NCBI RefSeq assembly: GCF_004348265.1
Contig: NZ_SMNT01000018.1
Location: 1-62,470 of the forward strand
Source of the DNA: Methylobacterium segetis
Lineage (GTDB): Bacteria; Pseudomonadota; Alphaproteobacteria; Rhizobiales; Beijerinckiaceae
DNA: 62,470 nt
Reading direction: 5' to 3'
In this document: positions 44,691 through 55,066 of the stretch, piece after piece
Layout: each line of letters opens with the position of its first letter
Position numbering within the stretch: the first letter of the stretch is position 1
Program-made: the position numbers and the translations under genes
Notes under the pieces: model-generated
What the model was told of the DNA's origin: nothing
The model's database searches: none
The model's input: only the letters and a program-made list of their open reading frames with translations

Positions 44691-46037
44691 TCAGTACCGC
44701 GCAGGCTCCGCGCTCACCCGCCAGAGGACCTTGCCGACGTCGTCCGACACGAGGAGGGCGCCGGACCTGTCGAGGATCACTCCCACGGGACGTCCCTGCG
44801 CCTTCTCATCCGCGTTGAGGAACCCGGTCAGCGCGTCGACGGGCTGGCCGGCGGGCTTGCCGTCCTTGAACGGCACGTAGATCACCTTGTAGCCGCTCTT
44901 CGGGCGGCGGTTCCAGGAGCCGTGCTGGGCGACGAACAATCCGCTCCGCCACGCCTCCGGCAGGTTCGAATCCGTCGAGAAGGCGATGCCGAGGGAGGCC
45001 GTGTGCGTGCCGACGGCGTAATCGGGGGCGACCGCCTTGGCGACGAGATCGGGACGGGCTGGCTGCACCCGCGCGTCGACGTGCTGGCCCCAGTAGCTCC
45101 AGGGCCATCCGTAGAAGCCGCCATCCTGCACGGAGGTCACGTAGTCGGGCACGAGATCGCTGCCGATCTCGTCGCGCTCGTTCACGGCCGTCCAGAGCTT
45201 GCCCGTCGTCGGCTCGAAGGCGAGGCCGTTCGGATTGCGCAGGCCCGTCGCGAAGGGCCGCATCTGCTTCGTCGCGATGGTGTATTCCCAGATCGCGGCG
45301 CGGCCCGCTTCCTTGTCGAGGCCGTTCTCGCCGACATTGCTGTTCGAGCCGACCGTCACGAGGAGCGTCCGGCCGTCCCGGCTGGCGATGACGTTCTTCG
45401 TCCAGTGATGATTGATGCCCGATGGCAGGTCGACGACCTTCTCGGGGGCCGCCGTGATCTCGGTCTGGCCCGTCTGGTAGGGCACCTTCACCAGCGCGTC
45501 GGCATTCGCGACGTAGAGGTCGCCTCCGACAAGCGCCATGCCGAAGGGCGAGTGGAGACCCGTGAGGAAGACGTGACGCTCCTCGGCCACGCCGTCGCCG
45601 TCCCTGTCGCGCAGCAAAACGATCCGATCCGGGCTCTTCACGCCTGCCCCGGCAAAGCTCTTGACCTTGTCGGCGACCCAATCGGCGATGCCCGTCGAGG
45701 GATCGTCGGTCTGCGGCTTGTTGGCCTCGGCGACCAGAACGTCCCCATTCGGCAGAAGGTAGAGCCAGCGCGGATGATCGAACCCCTCCGCGAAGGCCGA
45801 GACCTGAAGCCCGGGCGCGGCCTGCGGCTTGGCGCCGTTCGCCCAGCGCGCGACCCGGGCGATATTCACCGTCGGCATGAGGGTCGGGTTCGGTTCGGGC
45901 AATGTCGGGTTCGTGCCGAGCCCGGCCGAGGCATCGAGCGTGGCCTTTTCCGGGTAGACGATGAAGCGCACGAAGGCGGCCCCTCCGAGGAGGAGAACCG
46001 CGAGCGCCGCGAGGCCGAGTTTCGATCGGGTTCGCAT
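44691..46037 (-). CDS. PQQ-dependent sugar (sorbosone-type) dehydrogenase, membrane-anchored
   Basis: The 448-residue protein has an N-terminal hydrophobic signal or anchor ([20 protein letters not shown]) and a six-bladed beta-propeller of the glucose/sorbosone dehydrogenase group. Visible blade motifs are [80 protein letters not shown] and [12 protein letters not shown]. Such periplasmic enzymes oxidise sugars or aldehydes, often with PQQ. The ATG at 46037 is preferred over the longer frame, which has no sense upstream. The substrate is unknown. Confidence 0.85.
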   Translation of the reverse strand: MRTRSKLGLAALAVLLLGGAAFVRFIVYPEKATLDASAGLGTNPTLPEPNPTLMPTVNIARVARWANGAKPQAAPGLQVSAFAEGFDHPRWLYLLPNGDVLVAEANKPQTDDPSTGIADWVADKVKSFAGAGVKSPDRIVLLRDRDGDGVAEERHVFLTGLHSPFGMALVGGDLYVANADALVKVPYQTGQTEITAAPEKVVDLPSGINHHWTKNVIASRDGRTLLVTVGSNSNVGENGLDKEAGRAAIWEYTIATKQMRPFATGLRNPNGLAFEPTTGKLWTAVNERDEIGSDLVPDYVTSVQDGGFYGWPWSYWGQHVDARVQPARPDLVAKAVAPDYAVGTHTASLGIAFSTDSNLPEAWRSGLFVAQHGSWNRRPKSGYKVIYVPFKDGKPAGQPVDALTGFLNADEKAQGRPVGVILDRSGALLVSDDVGKVLWRVSAEPARY

Positions 46038-46279
46038 GGCATCCTGTCCGGCTCGGCGTCCGCTCCGGACGCGCATCGCCACGGTAAGTGTCCAGGATGC
46101 CTTTGGCTCCCGCGCGACGGGTCGGCACGGTGCCATAGGTCGTGGCGGGGGAGGGCACCGCACGATCGGTCGGCGGTTCTTAATCCGCAGGTCCGGAACG
46201 AAATCATAAGGCCAAGGTTGATCCTGGCCCGAGGTCGTTCCGGCCCGAGGGACAGGGGGCTCCGTCACAGAGCGTCACG

Positions 46280-47797
46280 ATGGATCGATCGCCCGACCGC
46301 GCCATCCGCGCAGGGACAAACCCGGTGAGCGTCGACGTACCCGACGAGGCGGAGGCCGGCCGCCCCGCGGCGGACGAGGTCGTGCTCGAGCCCCTCGCGG
46401 ATTTCCCGACGATCGACCTGCGGGAGAGCGGTGAGCCCTGGGACAGGCGGCGTGCGGCGGGCAAGGATCTGCGCATGGCCGTGCCCCACGCCGCGCACGC
46501 GGTCCTGCCAGAGCCCGAGGAGCGCCCCGACCCCGTATCCCTGATCGAGCAGGCGCATGCCGGGCGCCAGGAGGCCCTGCTGCCGCTGCGGGTCGCGCGG
46601 ATGGCGAGCTCCCCCTTCGCCTTCCTGCGCGGGGCGGCCCACGTCATGGCCTGGGATCTCGCGCAGACGCCGCGCAGCGGCATCATGGTCGTGATGAACG
46701 GGGACGCCCACATCTCGAATTTCGGGCTGTTCGGCACCCCCCAGCGGGACATCGTCCTCGATCTCAACGATTTCGACGAGGTCACCGTCGGCCCCTGGGA
46801 ATGGGACCTGAAGCGGCTCGCCGCGAGCCTCGAGGTCGCGGCGCGGGGCTACGAGGTATCCCCCCGCGAGCGGCGGGACGCGGTTCTCGCGGCCGTCGCC
46901 GGCTACCAGCACACCATGACCGAGCTCGCGCCTCAGGGGCCGCTCGACGTCTGGCATCAGGCCGCCCGCGTGGACCAGCTCGACTTCGCCGGCATCGAGA
47001 TCGACCCGGATTCCCGCAGCGTCGTCGCCAAGGCCGTGGAGAAGGCCCGCAAGCGGAACAACAAGAGCCTGCTGGCGCGGGTCGGGGAGCGCCGCGTCGA
47101 CGGCGGCTGGCGCTTCCGGGAAGAGCCGCCGATCCTCACCCGCGTCGACGCGGAGACGCACGAGGCGGTGATCGGCGGCCTGGAGCGCTACGCCGAGACG
47201 CTGCCGCGCGAGCGGCGCTTCATGCTGAGCCGCTACCACGTGGTCGATGTCGCGCACCGGGTCGTCGGCGTGGGGAGCGTCGGCACCCGCGCCTACGTCG
47301 CGCTCCTCTGCGGCAACTCGGATCAGGACGTGCTCTTCCTCCAGGTGAAGGAAGCGGTGAGCCCGGCCCACGCGCCCTATCTCGCCGGCATGCCCGCGCC
47401 CTATGCGGCCCACGAGGGCGAGCGCGTGATCTACGGGCAACGGCTGCTCCAGGCGGTCGGCGACCCGCTGCTCGGCTGGACGACCATCGCGGAGCGCCCG
47501 TTCTACGTGCGCCAGATGAAGAACATGAAAGGCGACATCCCGGTCAGCTGCATGACCGGGCAGCCCCTCGTCTACTTCTCCTGGGCCTACGGCTCCCTGC
47601 TGGCCCGCGCCCATGCCCGCACGGGCGATGCGGCCGCGATCGCCGGCTATTGCGGCCGGGACCGCCAAGCCGGCCTCCGCGAGGCCCTGGCGGACTGGGC
47701 GCAGGCCTACGGCGACCGGAACGACGCCGATTACCAGCGGTTTCGCGAGGCCATCGCCCAGGGCCGGCTCGAGGCGGCCGACGATCCCCTCCTGTGA
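46280..47797 (+). CDS. DUF2252 family protein
   Basis: The 505-residue protein is a full-length DUF2252 member. It contains FAFLRGAAHVMAWDLAQTPR, MVVMNGDAHISNFGLFGTPQ, LDLNDFDEVTVGPWEWDLKR and VYFSWAYGSLLARAHAR. The GDAHISNFG and DLNDFDE motifs resemble the catalytic loop and metal site of aminoglycoside-phosphotransferase-like kinases, so a small-molecule kinase is possible, but the substrate is unknown. It is divergent from the sugar dehydrogenase gene. Confidence 0.88.
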   Translation: MDRSPDRAIRAGTNPVSVDVPDEAEAGRPAADEVVLEPLADFPTIDLRESGEPWDRRRAAGKDLRMAVPHAAHAVLPEPEERPDPVSLIEQAHAGRQEALLPLRVARMASSPFAFLRGAAHVMAWDLAQTPRSGIMVVMNGDAHISNFGLFGTPQRDIVLDLNDFDEVTVGPWEWDLKRLAASLEVAARGYEVSPRERRDAVLAAVAGYQHTMTELAPQGPLDVWHQAARVDQLDFAGIEIDPDSRSVVAKAVEKARKRNNKSLLARVGERRVDGGWRFREEPPILTRVDAETHEAVIGGLERYAETLPRERRFMLSRYHVVDVAHRVVGVGSVGTRAYVALLCGNSDQDVLFLQVKEAVSPAHAPYLAGMPAPYAAHEGERVIYGQRLLQAVGDPLLGWTTIAERPFYVRQMKNMKGDIPVSCMTGQPLVYFSWAYGSLLARAHARTGDAAAIAGYCGRDRQAGLREALADWAQAYGDRNDADYQRFREAIAQGRLEAADDPLL

Positions 47798-47989
47798 CAT
47801 CCGGCCCGCCCTGCAACCGTTGTAAGTCTCGATGGGCGCAGATGGTTAAGCTGGCCTCGAACGACGGGTCACTCGAAGACGGGCCGTTAACTCCACCGCC
47901 GTCTTCGTAGGCGGAGGCGAGGAATTTAAGGATGCGTGCAGGGGCGCGTCTGCACCATGGGCCGGTCGAAATCTGGCTGGTCGAGTGCG

Positions 47990-50378
47990 ATGCTGAAGGT
48001 CGTGGGGTGTTTCGTCGGTGCGCACGACCTGTGGCTCGTGGCGCTCGCGGCCGCCATCTGCAGCCTCGCCGCGGTCACCGCCATCGAGCTCCTGCGCCAC
48101 GCGCGCAAGGCCACGCTGCGCCTGCGGGCGGTCTGGCTCGGCGTGGCCGCCCTGGCCGGCGGCTCGGGCATCTGGGCGACCCATTTCATCGCCATGCTGG
48201 CCTTCGAGCCCGGGCTGCCGAGCGGCTACGAGGTCGGCCTGACCGGCCTCTCGCTGGTCTACGCCGTCGCTCTGACGGGTATCGGTCTCGCGGTGTCGCT
48301 TCTCGCGGGCCTGCCCTTCGCGGCCGCGATCGGCGGCGCGATCCTGGGCGGCGGCATCGCTTCCATGCACTATACCGGCATGATGGCGTTCGAGGTGGCC
48401 GGGCACATCGCCTGGGACCCCGTCCTCGTCGCCGCCTCGCTGATCCTCGGCTGCCTGCTCGGAAGCGCGGCGCTGTCGGTCACCCTCGGCAAGGACAGCG
48501 TCCGCGGTCAGATGGCGGGCGCGCTCCTCCTCCTCGCCGCCATCTGCAGCCACCATTTCACGGCGATGGGCGCCGTCACGATCGCGGCGGATCCGACCAT
48601 CGTGATCCCGGAAACCGCCGTCCCGGCGCGCTGGCTCGCGGTCGGCATCGCCCTCGTGAGCGTGACCATCCTGCTCCTGGCCTGCTCCGCGCTCTCGCTC
48701 GATATCCGCGACCGGCGCCAGGCGCTGCGCGAGCGCGAGCGCCTGCACAGCCTCGCCAACGCGGCCGTCGAGGGCCTCGTCGTGTGCCGGGGCGGGGCCA
48801 TCGTCAGCGCGAATGACAGCTTCGCGCGGCTCGTGGGCATCGCCGCGGCCGATTTGCCGGACAGCCCCCTGGCCCGCTTCCTGCCGGAAGCCGCAACCCA
48901 TCTCGCGCTCGCCGGCCAGCCGGATCAGGCGATCGAGGCGGAGCTGCGCGACGGGGGGGGGCTCGGCCATCCCGGTCGAGCTCATCCTGCGGCCGGTGAC
49001 CTACGGCAACCAGCCCCACTACGCCGTGGCGGTGCGCGACCTGCGCGCCCGGCGCCGGGCCGAGGGGCAGATCCAGTTCCTGGCCCACCACGACGCGCTC
49101 ACGGGGCTTGCGAACCGCACGAGCTTCAACCAGCGCCTGGAGCAGGACCTGAAGCTCGCCGCGGCGACCGGCGGCAAGCTCGCCCTGCTCTGCCTCGACC
49201 TCGACCGGTTCAAGGAGGTCAACGACCTGTTCGGTCACGCGGCCGGCGACGCCATGCTGGTCAGCGTCGCCCGCGCCGTGACGGACGTGCTCGACGCGGG
49301 GCAGGTGATGGCGCGCCTGGGCGGCGACGAATTCGCGATCCTGATGCCCTGCGAGCATGCGGTGGCGGCGGGCCGCCTGGCCGAGCGGGTCCTCGAGGCC
49401 CTGCGCTGCGGGAATGCGGGGGGCAACGGCCCGATCATCGCCACGAGCGTCGGCATCGCGCTCTATCCCGACGACGCATCGGAGCGGGCCACGCTCCTGA
49501 GCTACGCGGACACGGCGCTCTACCGGGCGAAGGCCGAGGGGCGGGGCACCTACCGCTTCTTCGAGGCCAAGATGGGCGCGCAGGTGCGCGAGCGCCGCCT
49601 CCTCGAGCACGACCTGCGCCACGCCGTCGCCCGGGGCGAGATGCACCTCGTCTACCAGCCCCAGACGGATGTCCGCGCCGGCACGGTGACCGGCTTCGAG
49701 GTGCTGCTGCGCTGGCAGCATCCGGAGCGCGGCGCGATCTCGCCGGCCGTGTTCATCCCCATCGCGGAGGAGAGCGGCATCATCCTCCAGGTCGGGGAGT
49801 GGGTGCTGCGCGAGGCCTGCCGGGAGGCGGCGAGCTGGCCCGTGCCGCTGACGGTGGCCGTCAACGTCTCGGCCGTGCAGATCCACGGGCCGCATTTCGT
49901 GCCCCTGGTCCACGAGTTGCTGTTCGAGACCGGGCTGGCGCCGGGGCGGCTCGAGATCGAGATCACGGAGACGGCCCTGATCCGCGACCCGGCCCGGGCC
50001 CAGTCGGCGCTCCGCCAGCTCAAGGCGCTCGGCGTCCAGATCGCGATGGACGATTTCGGCACCGGCTACTCGTCCCTGTCGAATCTGCGGGCCTTTCCCT
50101 TCGACAAGATCAAGATCGACGGCTCGTTCATCCGGGCGGTGGATGCCAACGAGCAGACGGCGGCCATCGTCCGCTCGGTGCTCGGCCTCGGGCGGGGGCT
50201 CGGCCTGCCCGTCCTGGCGGAGGGGGTGGAGACGGAGGCGGAATTGCGCTTCCTCGAGGCGGAGAAGTGCGAGGCGGTGCAGGGCTTCCTGATGGGCCGG
50301 CCGGCCGCGATCGGCCAGTTCGCGCGCCACACCCACGGGCCCGATGCGGCCGAGGAGCACACGATCCTGGCCGCGTGA
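47990..50378 (+). CDS. MHYT-PAS-GGDEF-EAL c-di-GMP enzyme, split by a +1 frameshift in a G9 tract
   Basis: The first frame (from ATG 47990) encodes a seven-helix MHYT membrane sensor with the three signature repeats ATHFIAM, SMHYTGMMAF and SHHFTAMG, then a PAS-like region. At the G9 run 48953-48961 the frame changes. The second frame carries GGDEF (RLGGDEFAIL near 49317) and EAL (FEVLLRWQHPE; EITETAL; DDFGTGYSSL; LAEGVETEAEL). Eight Gs would give one continuous protein of about 796 residues. MHYT domains sense O2, CO or NO, and the GGDEF and EAL parts make and break c-di-GMP. The start could also be ATG 47957. As written, the protein would be cut after the PAS region. Confidence 0.85.
48953..48961. 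repeat. G9 homopolymer at the frameshift
   Basis: Nine guanines lie in the coding region of the MHYT-GGDEF-EAL gene. Eight would restore the frame to DGGGSAIPVEL, whereas nine lead into a GGGLGHP frame. Homopolymer G runs are hotspots for slippage and for sequencing error. Confidence 0.9.
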
Positions 50379-50415
50379 GCGATCTCGTTTCGAGGCCCCC
50401 CCGCGTAGATCGCGA

Positions 50416-51621
50416 TCATGCCGCCCGCGGCGGCGCCGGCGGGGGGCCGAGACGGCGCGCGGTGGCGAGGCCGAGGGCGAGGATCGTGGCGGCGCAGGCG
50501 GCCAGGGCCGCGAAGGTGCCGAGCACGGGCAGCGCCGCCCCGAGGATCGCGACGCCGAGCGCCTGACCGCAGAAGAACGAGAAGGCGTGGAGCGCCACCG
50601 CCGAGGCGCGGGCGCCCGGCGCCACCTCGGTGACCTGCACCTGGAAGGTGTTGTGCAGCATGTAGAAGCCGAAGCCGAGGGCGAGGAGCGCCGCGGCGTC
50701 GAGCTGCCAGCGCCCGGCGAGCCCGACGGCGAGGAGCGCGACCGCGCAGACCGCGCCGCCGACCGCGAGCATCCGCGTCGTCCCGAGCAGGCGCAGCAGC
50801 TGCGCGACGAGGAGCGAGTAGGCGAGGCCGCCCGCCGCGAAGCCCGCGAGCGCGAGGCCGGCCTCGCGGGGGCCGCCCTCGCCGCGCGCCTCGATCAGGG
50901 GCGCGAGGTGGGGGAAGATGCCGAACACGGCGATCGCCTCGACGAAGACGGCACCGAACAGGATCCGCGCCCGCGGATTGGCGACGATGCCCCGGTAGCG
51001 GGTGAGGGCCTCGGCGAAGGCGGGCCTCCGGGCGGGCGGGCCGAGCCCGCGCTCGAAGCCGAGGAGGGCCGCGGCGGCGCCGAGGGCCGCCACCGCGGCG
51101 GTGATGGCGAAGACGCCCTGCCAGCCGACCTTCGCCTCGATCAGCCCGGCGAAGGTCGAGCCGGCGAGCTGGCCGAGGATGACCGCGACGAGGAAGCGGC
51201 CGATCGCCACCTGCCGCCGCTGCATCGGCACCCGGTCGCCCATCAGGGCGAGGGCGAGCGGCACCACCCCGCCGGCCGCTGCGCCGGCCGCGATCCGCAG
51301 GCCGAACAGGAGGCCGAGGTCGCCGCTCAACGCGCAGCCGGCCAGCGCCGCGGTGAGGATTCCGAGGCAGGCCGTCATCACGCGCTCCTTGCCGAGGGCG
51401 TCGCCGACGGGGCCGAGCACGGGCTGGATCAGCGCGTAGGGCAGGGCGAAGGCGGTGGAGAGCAGCGCCACGGTATGCGGGTCGCTGCCGAGGTCGCGCG
51501 CCAGCACGCCGACGAGGGGCTCCACCGAGCGCCCGGCAAAGGTGCTGGCAAAGCCCGCCACCGAGAGGACGGCGAGGAGGCGCCGGAGCGGGGCGGGCGC
51601 GGCGTCGGGTGCGGATGTCAT
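50416..51621 (-). CDS. MFS transporter
   Basis: The 401-residue protein has about twelve hydrophobic helices. It shows the MFS loop-2 motif GPVGDALGKERVM near residue 80, preceded by ALPYALIQPVL, and a second half with matching helices (YSLLVAQLLRLLGTTRML). A short basic loop separates the halves. The ATG at 51621 (MTSAPDAAPAP) is preferred over the longer frame. It is probably a drug or metabolite exporter; the substrate is unknown. It converges with the c-di-GMP gene. Confidence 0.85.
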   Translation of the reverse strand: MTSAPDAAPAPLRRLLAVLSVAGFASTFAGRSVEPLVGVLARDLGSDPHTVALLSTAFALPYALIQPVLGPVGDALGKERVMTACLGILTAALAGCALSGDLGLLFGLRIAAGAAAGGVVPLALALMGDRVPMQRRQVAIGRFLVAVILGQLAGSTFAGLIEAKVGWQGVFAITAAVAALGAAAALLGFERGLGPPARRPAFAEALTRYRGIVANPRARILFGAVFVEAIAVFGIFPHLAPLIEARGEGGPREAGLALAGFAAGGLAYSLLVAQLLRLLGTTRMLAVGGAVCAVALLAVGLAGRWQLDAAALLALGFGFYMLHNTFQVQVTEVAPGARASAVALHAFSFFCGQALGVAILGAALPVLGTFAALAACAATILALGLATARRLGPPPAPPRAA

Positions 51622-51781
51622 CGGGGTACGGGCGGGGAGGGGGAAGGGGGCGATGGGATACCGGCGGGAACGCTCCATAGCGGTTCCGGGGCATCCGCGG
51701 GGAGGGGGGTCGCGCCGGGGGGCGCCGCCCCGCCCGGGAGGGACCGTTCCGATAGGCGCTCCCCGGAGCGCCCCCGGCTCC

Positions 51782-52393
51782 CTACCGTCCCAGCAGGGCC
51801 CGCACCTGCCTGCGGGTGTTGAGCAGGTCCCGCTGGGTCTGCGCCTGCAGCCGCTTCGCCGTCCGGATGACGGCGTCGGCGCGGGCGAGGAGGTCGTCGG
51901 CGGCCGGCTCCGGGCGGAGCGTCGTCGTCGGCGCCCGCGGCTTCAGGACGGTGGCGGTGACGTCGGTGACGTGGTGGACCAGCGCCAGCACCGAGCCGGA
52001 TTCATCGAGCGCCGCCCAGTTCGCCGGGTGCCAGTACCGCACCTCCCAGCACCCGCCTTCCGGCAGGATGTCGTAGCGCTGCAGCGGCATGCCATCGCGC
52101 CGTCCCGTCCGGAGCACCCGCTCGAACGAGGTGCAGAGATTGCGGACGCCGTCGGCCTGCGGATCGTGCGGGCTGTCCGGGAAGGCCGCGAACATGTCGA
52201 GGCCGGCCAGCGTGTCGCGCCGCCGTCCCGTCGCCGCGAGGTAGGCGTCGTTGGCGTTCACGATCCGGCACTCGGGCGTGAGCACGAGGAGCGGCAGGGG
52301 TGCACGGTCGAACAGGTCGCGGTAGAGGCGTTCCGCCCCGTGCATCTGCGCCGCGGCGGAGCGGACATTCGGGGCGTGGGAGGCGTCGGCCAT
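51782..52393 (-). CDS. PAS-domain protein without output domain
   Basis: The 203-residue protein contains one PAS fold (LFDRAPLPLLVLTPECRIVN; NDAYLAATGRRRDTLAG) and a C-terminal helix (LLNTRRQVRALLGR), and no kinase, GGDEF or DNA-binding domain. It may sense a signal and bind a partner protein. It lies between the MFS and DUF6894 genes on the same strand, but the gaps do not suggest a tight operon. Confidence 0.75.
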   Translation of the reverse strand: MADASHAPNVRSAAAQMHGAERLYRDLFDRAPLPLLVLTPECRIVNANDAYLAATGRRRDTLAGLDMFAAFPDSPHDPQADGVRNLCTSFERVLRTGRRDGMPLQRYDILPEGGCWEVRYWHPANWAALDESGSVLALVHHVTDVTATVLKPRAPTTTLRPEPAADDLLARADAVIRTAKRLQAQTQRDLLNTRRQVRALLGR

Positions 52394-52531
52394 ATCCTGT
52401 CTCCGGGCTGACGGCTTCCTGGGCCAACGCCTCGCAAGCTCCGCGCGATCCGTCCCGGGCGGCGCCGGCGGCCGCCGCCTACCCGCTTCCCGGCCGATGC
52501 GGGTCGCCCGGCGCGCGGCCGCCCCGCGCCG

Positions 52532-52954
52532 TCACGCCTGCACGAGCCCGCAGCCCCGGTCGCTGACCTCGCGAGCCCGGTCCAGCAGCGCGCGCGTCTC
52601 GCGCAGGGTGGCCAGCAAGGCCCGCTCGGTCTCCTGGATGGAGGCCGTCAGGTCCGCGGTCCGTTGCTGCCCCGCCTTCGCCGCGCGCCAATCGGCGCCC
52701 GCGGGCCGGGCGGGCGCCGGGTTCGCCCTGGCGATTTCCGTGAAGGGGATCTCCATCAGGATCTGCCCGCCGCGGTCGGTGATCTCGAAGCCGTGGCGCG
52801 AGGGATCGACCCGCCGCTGCAGCAGCTCGGCCGCCATGGCCGGGATCGAGCGGCAGGCGTCGAGATAGGCGGCCTCGATCCCGACCAGATCGAGCCCCGT
52901 ATCGTCCGGGACCAGCCCGTCCGGCGTCCGAAGGTGGAAATAGAAGCGTGGCAT
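52532..52954 (-). CDS. DUF6894 domain protein
   Basis: The 140-residue protein starts [20 protein letters not shown], the defining opening of DUF6894, a small family expanded in Methylobacterium and relatives. A beta-rich core with [14 protein letters not shown] follows. The C-terminal helix ([20 protein letters not shown]) is an addition not needed for the core. The function is unknown. Confidence 0.8.
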   Translation of the reverse strand: MPRFYFHLRTPDGLVPDDTGLDLVGIEAAYLDACRSIPAMAAELLQRRVDPSRHGFEITDRGGQILMEIPFTEIARANPAPARPAGADWRAAKAGQQRTADLTASIQETERALLATLRETRALLDRAREVSDRGCGLVQA

Positions 52955-53239
52955 CCCATGCTCGCTGCGCGTGTACCCTTTCCGTCAACCCACCCTCATG
53001 CCGATTGGATCAACGGCAGGCCCGGAACGGCTCCGCCTGAGGGCTTGGCCGCAGGAGGCGAGTTCTGTCGGAGAGAAAGGTGCCGAGGCCTGAGCCGTCC
53101 CGCTTCTGCGACCCCTGGTTGGGGAACCATTTGCACACTCACCCGCTTTCCGGCAGCGCCCGATACGATTGCACACGATCTTCCATCCCGGCGTTCGACT
53201 CCCCGCGCGCTCGGGGGCATGGCAAGGAGGCACGCGCGG

Positions 53240-54877
53240 ATGACCACGTCACCGGAGAAGCCGAGCACGGGTGGGCCCCGCACGCCCGTCACCGGCAGCG
53301 GCCCCTCCGGCGTCGAGGACCGGCATCACGACATCTTCTTCGCGGCGGTCGAGACGACGCGCATGCCGATGATCGTCACCGACCCGCACCAGGCCGACAA
53401 CCCGATCATCTTCGTCAACCGCGCCTTCATCCGCATGACCGGCTACAGGCGGGACGAGCTGCTCGGCTCCAATTGCCGCTTCCTGCAGGGTCCGGAGACC
53501 GACCGCGCGACCGTCGACGAGGTGCGCGCGGCCATCGCCGAGCGCCGGGAATTCGCCACCGAGATCCTGAACTACCGCAAGGACGGCTCCTCGTTCTGGA
53601 ACGCCCTGTTCGTCAGCCCGGTCTTCAACCGCGCGGGCGATCTCGTCTACTTCTTCGGCTCGCAGCTCGACGTCTCGCGCCGCCGCGACGCCGAGGAGAG
53701 CCTGCACCAGGCGCAGAAGATGGAGAGCCTGGGCCAGCTCACGGGCGGCATCGCGCACGATTTCAACAACCTGCTGCAGGTCATCTCCGGCCACAACGAG
53801 ATGATGCTGGCGCTCATCGAGCATCCCGACATCGACCTCAGGCGCCTGCGCCGGGCGGGCGAGGCGGTGCGCGATGCCTCCGAGCGGGCCGCCAAGCTGA
53901 CCCACCAGCTCCTCGCCTTCTCGCGAAAGCAGCGGCTGGAGGGGCGCCTCCTGAATCTCAACGGGCTCGTGCAGAGCATGAGCGAGATGGCCGAGCGGAC
54001 GCTCGGGGACCACGTCGTGCTGCGCCAGGACCTCGCCCCGAACCTCTGGAACGCGCGCATCGACCCGACCCAGGCTGAGGTCGCGCTGCTCAACGTCCTC
54101 CTCAACGCCCGCGACGCGATGCCGGACGGGGGCACCGTGACGGTGAAAACCGAGAACCTCCTGATCGAGGACGAGGACGCCGCCCTCTACCGGTCGGTGA
54201 ACCCGGGCGCCTACGTGGTCCTCTCGGTGACCGACACGGGCGCCGGCATGCCGCCGGAGATCCTGGCGCGGGTCATGGAGCCGTTCTTCACCACGAAGGC
54301 GGACGGCAAGGGGACCGGGCTCGGGCTGGCGATGGTCTACGGCTTCGCCAAGCAATCGGGCGGCGCGGTGAAGATCTACTCCGAGGTGGGCCACGGCTCG
54401 ACCGTGCGGCTGCTCTTCCCGGCCTCCGACCAGAAGACCGAGGACGAGCGAAGGGTCTCGCACCGGGCCTCGCACCGGGCCTCGGACCGGCACGGGACCG
54501 AGGCCGTGCTCGTCGTGGACGACCGGCCGGACGTGGCGGCGACGGCCTGCACCATCCTGGAGGATTTCGGCTACCGGGTCACCGTGGTCGACGGCCCCGC
54601 GTCGGCGCTGGAGGTGCTCGACGGCGAGGCCCGCATCGACCTGCTGTTCACCGACCTGATCATGCCGGGCGGCATGAACGGGGTGATGCTGGCGCGGGCC
54701 GCGCGCGAGCGGCAACCGAAGATCAGGGTGCTTCTGACGACAGGCTACGCCGAAGCCTCGCTGGAGCGCACGGATGCGGGCGGCACCGAGTTCGAGGTCA
54801 TCAACAAGCCCTACAAGCGCATGGAGCTCGCCCGCCGGGTGCGCCGCGTCCTCGACGGGCCGACCGGCGTGGGCTGA
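53240..54877 (+). CDS. LOV-domain hybrid histidine kinase with receiver
   Basis: The 545-residue cytosolic protein has a LOV/PAS domain with photoactive Cys79 in [13 protein letters not shown], so it should bind flavin and respond to blue light. A HisKA helix follows, with His173 in [14 protein letters not shown], then an intact ATPase domain ([40 protein letters not shown]) and a receiver ([10 protein letters not shown]; Asp in [11 protein letters not shown]; Lys in VINKPYKRM). The ATG at 53240 is chosen because GGCAAGGAGG lies 10 bp upstream. A three-fold 12-bp repeat ([11 protein letters not shown]) marks the linker before the receiver. Confidence 0.93.
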   Translation: MTTSPEKPSTGGPRTPVTGSGPSGVEDRHHDIFFAAVETTRMPMIVTDPHQADNPIIFVNRAFIRMTGYRRDELLGSNCRFLQGPETDRATVDEVRAAIAERREFATEILNYRKDGSSFWNALFVSPVFNRAGDLVYFFGSQLDVSRRRDAEESLHQAQKMESLGQLTGGIAHDFNNLLQVISGHNEMMLALIEHPDIDLRRLRRAGEAVRDASERAAKLTHQLLAFSRKQRLEGRLLNLNGLVQSMSEMAERTLGDHVVLRQDLAPNLWNARIDPTQAEVALLNVLLNARDAMPDGGTVTVKTENLLIEDEDAALYRSVNPGAYVVLSVTDTGAGMPPEILARVMEPFFTTKADGKGTGLGLAMVYGFAKQSGGAVKIYSEVGHGSTVRLLFPASDQKTEDERRVSHRASHRASDRHGTEAVLVVDDRPDVAATACTILEDFGYRVTVVDGPASALEVLDGEARIDLLFTDLIMPGGMNGVMLARAARERQPKIRVLLTTGYAEASLERTDAGGTEFEVINKPYKRMELARRVRRVLDGPTGVG

Positions 54878-55066
54878 GGCGTCTCTCGCTCGCCGCATCC
54901 CTGCCGCCGGCTTCCGGGTGACCCGACGCGCCCAAGGCCACGTTGCAACGATTCCAACTTCGTGCAGACTGACCCCGAGGGTTCGGCCGGGCGCCAGTGC
55001 GCGCCCCGTTCAGGCCCGGGCGAAAACAATAAAACACGACGCCACGTCGGATTGCGGGAGTGAAAC

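Noticed and set aside
44365..44880. Open frame across the tRNA-Arg gene
   Set aside because: It reads through the tRNA and part of the sugar dehydrogenase gene on the opposite strand, with no family features.
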